Below are positions 1 through 8,559 of a stretch of DNA of 59,359 nucleotides, one piece after another. The translations under genes and the position numbers were made by a program. The DNA comes from JAEHDI01 sp035455185 (lineage in GTDB: Bacteria > Acidobacteriota > Terriglobia > Bryobacterales > Bryobacteraceae), in assembly GCA_035455185.1 (NCBI GenBank), contig DATIFQ010000043.1, positions 1-59,359 of the forward strand. The letters run 5' to 3'. The notes beneath the pieces are model-generated. The model was not told where the DNA came from. It saw nothing but the letters and a program-made list of their open reading frames with translations, and made no database searches. How positions within the stretch are numbered: the stretch's first letter is position 1; every line of letters starts with the position of its first letter.

Positions 1-957
1 CTGCGGCTTCCCGAATTGGACGCTTTCCGACGACGCGCGGTCTATGTTCCGACAGCCTGGCCTCCGGCCTCGCGGACGGTGTGTTCCATCCCCGCGCTTA
101 CGATTGGCCGGCCGGTATCGAAGGTCAAGGTCTTGAACGCCGGAGATCTTCTCTTGGAATTCGGCGGGGGGACTCCTTCAGGACGGTGGAGCCGCGAGCC
201 CAACGTGTTCTCCGACGTTCGGAAGTTGGGAATGAATGCCGCGGTGATCGGCTGGTCTTTGCCGTATTGTCGCGCGCTCTGCGGCGACTTGACCTCCTGT
301 TGGTGGTGGGAGATGAGTGCCCAGCACAATTCCATGGGAGAGCGCCTTTCCGAGATTCTGCCCAACCAGGCAATCAGCCTGTTCGAGACCACCCAGTTCG
401 CGCCGTGGGGGCAGTCCCGGGCGACGCTCAAACACGTGCAAACGGTTCGTGAGGTGCTATCCAGAGCCGTCAGGGAAGCTGTGGATCGCCGGCATGACCT
501 CGTCTACCTTCACCTGCCGGTTCCTCACTCTCCTCACGCCTACGACCGGAGAACGCAGGGATTCACGCTTCACAACGCGCCGGTTGCCGGCTACTGGGAC
601 AGCCTGGAATTGCTCGACAAGATTCTGTTCGACCTGCGCCGCGCGATGGAGCGTTCCGGCGTTTGGGATTCGACTGCGATTCTGCTCAGTTCCGACCACT
701 GGAACCGCAATTCCCGGAGGTTGGACGGCAGGGAGGACCATCGCGTACCTTTCCTGCTGAAAATGCCCGGCCAGAACTCAGGCGTGGTCGTTCCGGAGCA
801 GATCCACACTGTCCTCAGTCGTGATCTGGTGCGGGCCATTCTCCGGCGCGACATCATCACGCCCGGGGACGCGGCCGCGTGGCTTGAGGAGCGAGGCCGC
901 CGGCAACTAAAGAACCTCCGGTCTTCGACCGAAGAAGTTAAGCAGGAGGTTCTGTGA
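1..957 (+). CDS. sulfatase-fold (alkaline phosphatase superfamily) protein, 5' truncated by window
   Basis: The reading frame is open from base 1, so the N-terminus lies outside the window; 318 residues remain. The fragment resembles the C-terminal two thirds of a PF00884 sulfatase/phosphotransferase domain. A segment reading PASRTVCSIPALTIG looks like the helix after the nucleophile region of LTA-synthase-like enzymes. LSSDHW near residue 232 corresponds to the usual metal-binding DHG motif, with Trp in place of Gly, and REDHRVPFLLKMPG follows as the second histidine strand. Family members hydrolyse or transfer sulfate or phospho-groups on glycans and lipids. It heads the polysaccharide gene cluster, so modification of a surface glycan is a reasonable inference. 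The substrate cannot be told. The TGA stop overlaps the next ATG, so the two are probably co-translated. Confidence 0.7.
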   Translation: MRLPELDAFRRRAVYVPTAWPPASRTVCSIPALTIGRPVSKVKVLNAGDLLLEFGGGTPSGRWSREPNVFSDVRKLGMNAAVIGWSLPYCRALCGDLTSCWWWEMSAQHNSMGERLSEILPNQAISLFETTQFAPWGQSRATLKHVQTVREVLSRAVREAVDRRHDLVYLHLPVPHSPHAYDRRTQGFTLHNAPVAGYWDSLELLDKILFDLRRAMERSGVWDSTAILLSSDHWNRNSRRLDGREDHRVPFLLKMPGQNSGVVVPEQIHTVLSRDLVRAILRRDIITPGDAAAWLEERGRRQLKNLRSSTEEVKQEVL

Positions 958-3900
958 TGACTACGACGAACACCCGAGGGAGGAAACACGGATTTTTCGG
1001 ATCCGCCTGGCTTGCAGGCCTCATTGTCGTGATCGCCATCGCCGTCCCATTGATTTTCACCGGAAATCCGGCGGTTAGGGCCAGTGGAAAGCCCCAGGTT
1101 CTCGGACGCCTGCCGCTGCTCTTCGTCCCCAACCAAGGGCAGATGGACCAGTCGATGCGTTTTATGACCAGCGCGGCCGGAGCGTCCGTCGGCTTCGCGC
1201 CGGAGAGTGTTGCCTTCGATTTCTCCGGCGCCGAAGTTCGTCTGTCGTTCGTCGGAGCGAATGCATCGCCGTCGATCGAGGGAGTCGATCACCTGCCAGG
1301 CAAGTTCAACTACATGCGTGGAGCGGACCCGGGGCATTGGACCACGGACGTCCCTACGTTCGCGGGCGTCCGTTACCGGCTGCTCTACCCCGGAACCAGC
1401 GTTGTCTATCGTGGCGATGGCGGCCGCTTGAAGTCCGAGTTCCACGTCTCGGCGGGCGCCGATCCTCGCCGCATCGTTTGGCGTTACGAGGGTGTCACCA
1501 GCATTCGGGTGGACAGGCTCGGTGAACTTGTGATCTCCACTCATTTCGGGGAGCTGCGTGAACACCGCCCGGAAGCGTGCCAGACGATCAGCGGCCGCCG
1601 GGTAACCGTGCGTGCGGCTTACAGGCTGCTGAATGAGTTGACGGTGGGATTTGAGATCGGCGACTACGACCGCAATCTTCCTCTCGTGATCGATCCCCTT
1701 CTTGCGTTCAGCACCTATCTTGACGGCAGCGGATTGGACAGCGCGAAAGCGGTCGCGGTCGACGCCTCCGGCAATATCTATGTGACCGGGCAGACGGACT
1801 CGCTCAATTTCCCGGCCGCCAGCGCACTGCAAGGACAGAGTGGGGGCGGCGTAGATGTATTCGTCGCCAAACTGAACCCATCCGGCGCAAGCTTGGCCTA
1901 CTGCACTTATCTTGGGGGAGGTTGGGACGACCGCGGTTTCGCCATCGCAACGGATGGAAGCGGCAGCGCGTACGTTACCGGTTGGACAAATTCTCCGAAC
2001 TTCCCCACTACGTCCGGCGGCAGGCAGCGGGTCCTTGGCGGAGGGCGCGATGCGTTCATCGCGAAGCTGAATGCAACCGGAAACGCACTCGTCTTCAGCA
2101 CCTATCTCGGCGGCGCTGGCCACGACAGCGCATATGGTATCGGGGTCGATACCAGCGGCGGCGTTTACGTCGCTGGCGACACCTACTCGACTAACTTCCC
2201 GGCTATCGGCGGTTTCCAGACGACAAACGCAGGGCGTCAGGACGCATTCATCGCGAAACTCAAGTCCGACGGCTCAGCGCTCCTGTGGAGCACCTATCTT
2301 GGTGGCTCCGGAGACGACGCGGCCAAGGCGCTAGCCATTGACAGCGCGGGTGCGGTGTATGTCACCGGCGGCTCCGACTCGCCAAACTTCCCGGTAGCGA
2401 ACGCGATCCAGGCGGTGAGCGGCGGCGGACAGGATGCGTTCGTAGCGAAACTGAGCTCCGATGGAAAGGCGCTCGCGTACTCCACCTATCTCGGCGGAAG
2501 TGGTGGCTCCGTGGGTTCCAACGAACTCGGAACAGGCATTCGAGTGGATGTCGGCGGCAGCGCCTACGTTGCCGGTGTGACGAGTTCCACGAACTTTCCA
2601 ACCGTCAGCCCCCTTCAGGCGTACTTCGCGGGAGGAACGTGGGACGGCTTCGTCGCCAGGTTGAACGTGGCAGGGACGGCGCTTCAGTACAGCACGTACC
2701 TGGGCGGTGTCGGAATCGACTACCCGACCGGACTTGCCGTGGATTCGACTGGGGCGGCCACGGTGACCGGCTACACGTCGTCGACAGACTTTCCGATCGT
2801 CGGCGCGGTCCAGGATCGCCCTGCGGGCGGCTACGACGCATTCGTGGCCAAGTTGAGCCCGCAGGGCAACGGACTTATGGAGTCGACGTATTTCGGGGGG
2901 AATGACAACGACGCGGCCAACGGGGTGTCGCTCGACCCGGCCGGCGCTATCTATATCGCGGGTCAGACGCTATCCGCGAACTTTCCGTTGAAGAACTCGT
3001 TCCAGCCAACGCCCGCCGGCGGGACAAGTGCATTCGTGGCAAAGATCGCCGCGGCCGCGCCGACGGCAGTCTACCGGGCGCCCAGCGGAGCAACCGTGCT
3101 CAATGTCTTCGGTTCAGCGGCGCGCTACAGCGCCGGCGGAGTGATTGTCGGCGACCCGGCGGCTGCCCAGAATAGTTACGGCGACACCTACGCGGCCGGC
3201 CGCAATAACATTGACGACGTCTGGATGAACATCTTCCAGGCGGCGACGCTCACATGGAAAGGATGGATCAAGGCGGGCGGCCCGGCTGCTGGCAACCCTG
3301 CGTTGGCGGTTGCGGAGGGAGGCGAGGCCTATGTGGTGGCACGCGATGCGAGTTACAACATCCGCCTGAACCAGTATCTGCCCTCGTCCGGCTTTCAGGG
3401 TTGGATCGCGCTGGGAAGTGGTTTCGCGTCGGATCCCGCCGCGGCCGTAGCCGCCGACGGGACGGTCTATGTTGTCGGGCGCTCGGCCGCAGGCGGTGTT
3501 CGAAGCGGGCGTTATGTTCCAGGGGCCGGCTTCCAGGGCTGGGTCTCGGGCGGAGGCGCGGCGGCTGGGAAGCCGGCGATCGTCATTGGCTCCGACGGCG
3601 CGGCTTACGTCTCTGTCAAAGGAACTGACAACGCGATCTGGATCGCCCGTCTTTCGGGCGATCTGTGGGAGCCCTGGATCAAAGGGAGCGGCACGCTGGG
3701 AAGCGATCCGGATCTTGCGGCGGCGGGTGGCGCTGTCTACGCTGCCATAACCAGTCCGACCGGCCTCGTCTATGTCCAGCCGTTCCGGGAAGGACCTTCC
3801 GGAGGCTGGCAGGGATGGATTTGGACCGCGGGGACGCTTAACCGCGCATCCGTCGCGGCGGCCGGAAACCGCTTCTTCGTCGCCGGCCGCAACTCTCTGA

Positions 3901-3992
3901 ATGACTTCTGGTGGTATCAGTCCGGGGCCGGGTGGAGCTACTACGGCAACCTCGGCTCGCCGGTGAGCGATCTGGCCGCAGCTCCCAAATGA
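957..3992 (+). CDS. secreted SBBP-repeat beta-propeller protein
   Basis: Start ATG 957 has a good Shine-Dalgarno (AGGAGG, 944-949); GTG 954 is an in-frame alternative. The 1011-residue product has a hydrophobic export segment at about residues 15-40. A domain at about 50-250 begins with LLFVPNQGQMD, typical of the region in front of SBBP propellers. Seven repeats of the pattern STYLGG...D...VD..G..YV.G.T.S.NFP follow at about 255-700, enough for one complete seven-bladed propeller. The last 300 residues form a different repeat (GW...GG..AG.PA.AV..DG..YV), probably a second, lectin-like propeller. No catalytic residues are recognisable. Secretion and glycan or protein binding are inferred from architecture. 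It overlaps the sulfatase-like gene and precedes the flippase by 50 bp. Confidence 0.85.
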   Translation: MTTTNTRGRKHGFFGSAWLAGLIVVIAIAVPLIFTGNPAVRASGKPQVLGRLPLLFVPNQGQMDQSMRFMTSAAGASVGFAPESVAFDFSGAEVRLSFVGANASPSIEGVDHLPGKFNYMRGADPGHWTTDVPTFAGVRYRLLYPGTSVVYRGDGGRLKSEFHVSAGADPRRIVWRYEGVTSIRVDRLGELVISTHFGELREHRPEACQTISGRRVTVRAAYRLLNELTVGFEIGDYDRNLPLVIDPLLAFSTYLDGSGLDSAKAVAVDASGNIYVTGQTDSLNFPAASALQGQSGGGVDVFVAKLNPSGASLAYCTYLGGGWDDRGFAIATDGSGSAYVTGWTNSPNFPTTSGGRQRVLGGGRDAFIAKLNATGNALVFSTYLGGAGHDSAYGIGVDTSGGVYVAGDTYSTNFPAIGGFQTTNAGRQDAFIAKLKSDGSALLWSTYLGGSGDDAAKALAIDSAGAVYVTGGSDSPNFPVANAIQAVSGGGQDAFVAKLSSDGKALAYSTYLGGSGGSVGSNELGTGIRVDVGGSAYVAGVTSSTNFPTVSPLQAYFAGGTWDGFVARLNVAGTALQYSTYLGGVGIDYPTGLAVDSTGAATVTGYTSSTDFPIVGAVQDRPAGGYDAFVAKLSPQGNGLMESTYFGGNDNDAANGVSLDPAGAIYIAGQTLSANFPLKNSFQPTPAGGTSAFVAKIAAAAPTAVYRAPSGATVLNVFGSAARYSAGGVIVGDPAAAQNSYGDTYAAGRNNIDDVWMNIFQAATLTWKGWIKAGGPAAGNPALAVAEGGEAYVVARDASYNIRLNQYLPSSGFQGWIALGSGFASDPAAAVAADGTVYVVGRSAAGGVRSGRYVPGAGFQGWVSGGGAAAGKPAIVIGSDGAAYVSVKGTDNAIWIARLSGDLWEPWIKGSGTLGSDPDLAAAGGAVYAAITSPTGLVYVQPFREGPSGGWQGWIWTAGTLNRASVAAAGNRFFVAGRNSLNDFWWYQSGAGWSYYGNLGSPVSDLAAAPK

Positions 3993-4042
3993 GCGTCGAG
4001 CGCGCGGTGTCCGTTTTTCGTAGAGCCGCTGGCGAGCTATAG

Positions 4043-5329
4043 ATGAAACGGAACGTCGCCTGGGCGTTGGCCGGCAACGTTGTGTACGCCGGGTGCCAAT
4101 GGGCAATGCTCGTTGCTCTGGCGAAGCTCTGTTCTCCCGAAACGGTCGGGCAGTTCGCGCTGGGAGTGGCGGTGACCTCGCCAGTGGTTCTGTTGACCGG
4201 TTTGCAGTTGCGGGCGGCTCTGGCCACCGATGTCACCGGGACTTTCTCCCTCGAAGAGTATCTCGGTTTGCGCCTGATTGCGACGGCAGCCGGATTGGCT
4301 ACGATTGCCGCGGTGGTGGTCGCCGCGGGCTACCGCGAGGAGACCCAGTGGGCGGTGCTGGCCGTAGGTCTGGGGAAAGCGGTCGAATCCGTGAGCGACC
4401 TCATCTATGGAGTGCTCCAACGGAATGAACGGATGGACCTGATTGCGCGGTCGATGATCCTCCGGGGCGCCGGCACGCTTCTCGCTTTGGGTGTGACGGT
4501 GCAAGCTACCGGCAGCGTGTTCTGGGGAGCCCTGGCGTTGGCCGCAGTTTCGCTGGTTCTGCTGGTGGCTTACGACATGCCCGCGGCGGCTCGCGTGATC
4601 CCCGCTTCAGGGAGGCGGGGCGTACCCCTCGGATGGCAAGCTGCGGCGGCGGCGTTGCGACCAACCTGGCGGATCGCCGGTTTGTGGAGGCTCGCACGCG
4701 AAACGCTCCCGCTCGGCTTTGTGATGATGCTGATCGGCTTGAATCGCAACTTGCCCAGGTACTTCGTCGAGCGCTCGATGGGCGAACGGGAGCTTGGCAT
4801 CTTCGCCGCGATCGCTTACATCCAGGTTGCCGGTTCCACGGTGGTGGATGCCGTTTGCCAGTCGGCAAGCCCACGACTGGCCGGCCATCACGCCGCCGGG
4901 CGCGTCCGGCAGTTCCGCGGCGCGCTGGCCAAGTTGGCCGGACTGGCGAGTTTGATGGGAGCCGTCGGCGTTGGCGCCGCCCTTCTGGCGGGGCGGCAAG
5001 TCCTGGCGCTCCTCTATGGGGCCGAGTACGCCGCGGAATCGCCGGTCCTCATATGGCTGATGGCGGTAGCGGCGGTCGGATATGTCGGCAGCGTCCTCGG
5101 CTACGGCATCACCGCCACGAGGAGATTCGCGCTATTTCCCGTACCCTATCTGGCGTTGACGGCCGTGGCCGCCTTCTGTTCGGCCTACGCCATTCCGCGT
5201 TGGGGCCTGTATGGAGCCTGCGCCACCGCGGGTCTGGTCAGTTTAGGAAGCTGCGTTGTCCCGTTCCTGGTTCTTTTCCAGGTGCGTGAAGAGTCAAAAC
5301 ATGTCGCGTCTCCATCATTTGCTGCTTGA
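4043..5329 (+). CDS. lipopolysaccharide/oligosaccharide flippase (Wzx/MOP superfamily)
   Basis: This 428-residue protein is almost entirely hydrophobic helices separated by short arginine-rich loops, the size and layout of a 12-14 helix Wzx-type flippase. It opens with MKRNVAWALAGNVVYAGCQW, the usual first helix of polysaccharide exporters. Members of the family move undecaprenyl-pyrophosphate-linked oligosaccharide from the cytoplasmic to the periplasmic face of the inner membrane. The neighbouring glycosyltransferases, initiating transferase and O-antigen ligases support this. The downstream methyltransferase begins inside its 3' end (29-nt overlap), so the two are likely translated together. 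No regulatory sequence is evident in the 50-bp gap upstream. Confidence 0.85.
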   Translation: MKRNVAWALAGNVVYAGCQWAMLVALAKLCSPETVGQFALGVAVTSPVVLLTGLQLRAALATDVTGTFSLEEYLGLRLIATAAGLATIAAVVVAAGYREETQWAVLAVGLGKAVESVSDLIYGVLQRNERMDLIARSMILRGAGTLLALGVTVQATGSVFWGALALAAVSLVLLVAYDMPAAARVIPASGRRGVPLGWQAAAAALRPTWRIAGLWRLARETLPLGFVMMLIGLNRNLPRYFVERSMGERELGIFAAIAYIQVAGSTVVDAVCQSASPRLAGHHAAGRVRQFRGALAKLAGLASLMGAVGVGAALLAGRQVLALLYGAEYAAESPVLIWLMAVAAVGYVGSVLGYGITATRRFALFPVPYLALTAVAAFCSAYAIPRWGLYGACATAGLVSLGSCVVPFLVLFQVREESKHVASPSFAA

Positions 5330-6044
5330 GCGGTACTGCGATCACTATGCGCGCCTGAACTCCACCGTCGATCCGCGGGTGCTGTCGTGGAGTCATCGGC
5401 GGCAGATGGATCGCACGTTTGGGTCTTACCTGGCCGGGCTGCCGGCGGGCAGCCGCGTGCTGGATCTTGGATGCGGCAGCGGTCGCCTGCTCTACTGGTT
5501 TTCCCTGCGACCGGGACTTGTTCCGGTGGGGGTCGACGTATCTCCATCGCAGTTGGCCGTCGCGCGGCGGGCGTTGCCGGTGGTTGAGACGCATTGCGAG
5601 GATGGTCTGGCGTTCCTGCTCCGCCACCGCGGCGAGTTCTCCGCAATCCTCTGCACGGACGTTCTCGAGCACGTGGCGGGAGAGGACGACTGTCTCCGAT
5701 GGGTGGAGGCTGTCCGGGATGCGCTTCGTCCAGGTGGAATCTTCCTCTGCCGGACGCCGAACGCCGCCAACTTGCTCGGCGGCTACAGCCGCTATCTCGA
5801 TTTGACGCACGTGCGGAGCTTCACTCCGAGCTCTCTCCTGCAACTACTCGGGGCGGCCGGTCTGGCGGAGTGTTCCATCGTCCCCTACCGGGCGGGCCAT
5901 CCCCTTGGGACTCTTCGAATGGGTCTCGGAAACCTATTGCACCGCCTGTTCTTCTTCCTCTGTGGCCACCGGCCGGCGGCGGCGTACACGAGCAACGTTT
6001 ACGCGATAGGATATGCCGGGGCGCGGGGAGGGACAGACGGATGA
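5301..6044 (+). CDS. class I SAM-dependent methyltransferase
   Basis: The frame is open further upstream, but ATG 5301 (MSRLHHLLLERY) fits the family length (247 aa). The Rossmann motif I VLDLGCGSGRLLYW is at about residues 50-63. Motif II acidic residues follow in GVDVSPSQLAVARR, and the motif IV-like stretch is AILCTDVLEHV. These are hallmarks of the UbiE/Methyltransf_11 group, which transfers a methyl group from S-adenosylmethionine to a small molecule or sugar. The setting between a flippase and an O-antigen ligase suggests O-methylation of a glycan residue. A hydrophobic stretch near residue 215 (LLHRLFFFLCG) could associate with the membrane. It overlaps the flippase by 29 nt and the next gene by ATGA. 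Confidence 0.85.
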   Translation: MSRLHHLLLERYCDHYARLNSTVDPRVLSWSHRRQMDRTFGSYLAGLPAGSRVLDLGCGSGRLLYWFSLRPGLVPVGVDVSPSQLAVARRALPVVETHCEDGLAFLLRHRGEFSAILCTDVLEHVAGEDDCLRWVEAVRDALRPGGIFLCRTPNAANLLGGYSRYLDLTHVRSFTPSSLLQLLGAAGLAECSIVPYRAGHPLGTLRMGLGNLLHRLFFFLCGHRPAAAYTSNVYAIGYAGARGGTDG

Positions 6045-7411
6045 CCGCCGCCTTCCCGATGACCGTGCCCCCCACATCGGGGAGCGCGCCCGCCCGGTTT
6101 TGGATGTGTGTGCTCGGGTTGTCTTTGCTCGGCTATGCCGTTCTGGGCAAGGGCTTTGCGTACCTCTCGGTTCCGCCCCTGTACGCGGCCGAGCTTCTCA
6201 TGTGCTTGGGCGTCCTCTGCGTAGCCTGTGAGCCCGGTGCACTCCTGCGTGCGGTCGTGTTCCACCGGTCAACACTGCCTCTGTACCTGTTCATGGCCTG
6301 GGGTGCGGTAAGGACGCTTCCGTACCTGTCTGAGTACGGGATAGACGCACTTCGCGACGGCGTTCTCTGGGGTTACGGGCTGTTCGCGATCCTGGTGCTG
6401 GCCGTCGCCTCGCGCGGCGTCCAGATGCTGCGGCCGATGGTGAAGGCCTTCCGCCGGTTCGCCTGGGTGTACCCCTACTTGACCGTCGTTGCGTTGCTGG
6501 TTCAGATCGCCGGTATTGTTCTACCGACACTCCCAGATACCAATGTGCCGGTATTGTCGAACAAGACTGGCGACATCGCAGTCCACCTTGCCGGTGCGAG
6601 CGCGTTGTTCCTGGTGGGGTTGCTTCCGGCTCGGGGAATCCTTTGGTTTATCTGCGTGTTCGCCTCGGTTTTGACGTGTGCCAGCGGAAACCGAGGCGCT
6701 GCCGTCAGCTACCTTGCTGCGACTGCATTCGTGCTTCTTCTCTCTCCAAGGGCCCGTTCGCTCGCCGTCCGCTTCCTTCTCCCGGTGACGCTGCTGTTGG
6801 GATTGACGCTCTTCATCGATCCGGATGTCAGGCTGCACCAGGACCGCGAGATCTCCCTACGCCAACTGGCGATCAATTACGCGAGTGTCGTGACAAGCCT
6901 TTCGGATAACCCGGGAAACACGGAAGGAACGAAACAGTGGCGGCTGATGTGGTGGGGGCGGATCGTCGACTACACGATCTTCGGCGAACACTTCTGGAAC
7001 GGGAAAGGTTTCGGAATCAACTTGACGACCGCAGACGGTTTTCGCAGCCAAAGCGGCCTGCTGCGCAGCCCGCACAACGTCCACATGACTGTCCTGGCCC
7101 GAGGCGGCGTTATCGGGCTTGCTCTCTGGCTCCTGCTCCAGGGCGTTTGGCTCATACAGGTGTTGCGTAGGCACTTTCGTGCCGCGCGCGCCCGGCACTT
7201 TCATTGGTCGGCGATGTTCGTGGCCCTTGGGGGCTATTGGGTTGCGTTCATCGTCAACGCCAGCTTCGACGTGTTCCTTGAGGGGCCGATGGGGGGCGTC
7301 TGGTTCTGGTCACTCTTCGGATTCGGACTCGCGGCCGTCCGTGTTTACGATAGCTGGGCGATCCGGATGATGTGCGCGACTGAAGGCCGGTGGTCGCCGG
7401 TTATTGCTTGA
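6041..7411 (+). CDS. O-antigen ligase/polymerase family membrane protein (Wzy_C)
   Basis: The frame extends upstream over the methyltransferase, but ATG 6041, in an ATGA overlap with the preceding stop, gives a normal 456-residue membrane protein. Roughly 10-12 hydrophobic helices are visible. The long periplasmic loop holds GKGFGINLTTADGF and SPHNVHMTVLARGGVIGLAL, with the His-containing Wzy_C signature (PHN.....R.G..G). Family members join undecaprenyl-linked glycans either to one another (polymerase) or to lipid A core (ligase), and sequence alone does not separate the two. A second protein of this family closes the cluster (13071-14279), so one may polymerise and one ligate. It overlaps the following glycosyltransferase by a single base (TGATG). 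Confidence 0.85.
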   Translation: MTAAFPMTVPPTSGSAPARFWMCVLGLSLLGYAVLGKGFAYLSVPPLYAAELLMCLGVLCVACEPGALLRAVVFHRSTLPLYLFMAWGAVRTLPYLSEYGIDALRDGVLWGYGLFAILVLAVASRGVQMLRPMVKAFRRFAWVYPYLTVVALLVQIAGIVLPTLPDTNVPVLSNKTGDIAVHLAGASALFLVGLLPARGILWFICVFASVLTCASGNRGAAVSYLAATAFVLLLSPRARSLAVRFLLPVTLLLGLTLFIDPDVRLHQDREISLRQLAINYASVVTSLSDNPGNTEGTKQWRLMWWGRIVDYTIFGEHFWNGKGFGINLTTADGFRSQSGLLRSPHNVHMTVLARGGVIGLALWLLLQGVWLIQVLRRHFRAARARHFHWSAMFVALGGYWVAFIVNASFDVFLEGPMGGVWFWSLFGFGLAAVRVYDSWAIRMMCATEGRWSPVIA

Positions 7412-8559
7412 TGACTCGGAAACTCCAGCTTCTGTGCATCGGCAGAGATCTGAGTCCGGCGGGCGCCGAGCGGGTTCAAGCGGCGCTTTTCCGGCATCTC
7501 GACCAGTCCCGCTTCTCGGTTGATTTGCACTACATGAGCGATGGGGACGACCTGCTCGATGAGATGCCGGCCGGTCTCGCGCCATGTTTCGGCCGGATTG
7601 GCCGTGTCCCCCGCAAGCTAGATGCCGCCCGCACGCTCCACCGCCTGGTCCGAGCGGCTCGGCGGAGCGATCTGATTTTTGCCACCCAGGAGGGAAGCCC
7701 CGTCTATCTCGCCGCGATCGCCGGCGCGGTCGCGCGCAAGCCGGTGGTGGGGTGGATCCATGGACCCTGGAGCAGATTGCGGAAACAGGCGGGTGGATGG
7801 CACGTCTTGGCGTCGCGGATTCTGTACCCACGGGCGTCCCGTCTGGTGTGTGTTTCCGAAGGGGTCCGGCGAGACCTTGAATCCGAATCTCCGTCGCTCG
7901 CGGACCGGCTCGCCGTACTGCCCAATCCCCTCGACATCGAGCGGATCCGAACGCAGAGCCTTGAACCGGCGCCCCCGTGGGCCACGAACTTTCCCGATGA
8001 AGGCGCTATCGTGGCCTGTGGCCGGCTGGTGCCGGACAAAGGCTTCGACCTGCTGCTTAGAGCCTTCGCCAAATCCGCGAGCTGCAGGCGCGGAACCCGT
8101 CTCGTGGTACTCGGAGAGGGACCGGAGCGGGCCCGGCTCGAGAGCCTTGGGATCGAGCTCGGCCTGCGAGGGCGCGTATCACTGCCGGGTCACCTGGCGA
8201 ATCCCTATCCGGTTTTCAGGCGCGCTACCGTGTTCGTGCTTAGCTCAAGAGTGGAAGGGGTCGGGATGGTTCTTTTGGAGGCGATGACTCTGAGTGTCCC
8301 AGTGGTGGCGTTCGACAGTGACGCAGGCGGTCCCCGGGAGATCTTCGGGGTGCAGGATTGCGGGCAGTTGGTCGAAGCCGGGGACCCTGGACGGCTCGCG
8401 GATGCAATCGACCGCATGCTCGGCGACCGGGCGCTTGCCGCGCGTTGCCGTGATTGGGGCGAGCGGAGGGCACGCAAATTCGACGCCGAGCGCGCGGCTC
8501 GACGCTTTGAAACGCTGTTCCAGTCGGTGTTGGATGCTGCACGTTCTCGTCGCTCATAA
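7411..8559 (+). CDS. glycosyltransferase family 4 (GT-B fold)
   Basis: ATG 7411 shares a base with the preceding TGA and yields 382 residues. The N-terminal Rossmann domain begins LQLLCIGRDLSPAGAERVQ, the acceptor-site pattern of GT4 enzymes. The C-terminal domain has GRLVPDKGFDLLLRAF, then the donor-binding EGVGMVLLEAM motif (E-x7-E) near residue 285 and PVVAFDSDAGGPREI. These are retaining transferases that use nucleotide sugars at the cytoplasmic face of the membrane. The sugar and linkage cannot be read from sequence. It belongs to the tightly overlapped cluster from flippase to WecG-like gene; its last 26 nt overlap the next glycosyltransferase. Confidence 0.9.
   Translation: MTRKLQLLCIGRDLSPAGAERVQAALFRHLDQSRFSVDLHYMSDGDDLLDEMPAGLAPCFGRIGRVPRKLDAARTLHRLVRAARRSDLIFATQEGSPVYLAAIAGAVARKPVVGWIHGPWSRLRKQAGGWHVLASRILYPRASRLVCVSEGVRRDLESESPSLADRLAVLPNPLDIERIRTQSLEPAPPWATNFPDEGAIVACGRLVPDKGFDLLLRAFAKSASCRRGTRLVVLGEGPERARLESLGIELGLRGRVSLPGHLANPYPVFRRATVFVLSSRVEGVGMVLLEAMTLSVPVVAFDSDAGGPREIFGVQDCGQLVEAGDPGRLADAIDRMLGDRALAARCRDWGERRARKFDAERAARRFETLFQSVLDAARSRRS

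Noticed and set aside
591..2123. 510-codon open frame on the minus strand
   Set aside because: It is antisense to the SBBP repeats and the sulfatase-like gene. Its product is Arg-rich without family features. GC-rich coding DNA commonly leaves such shadow frames.
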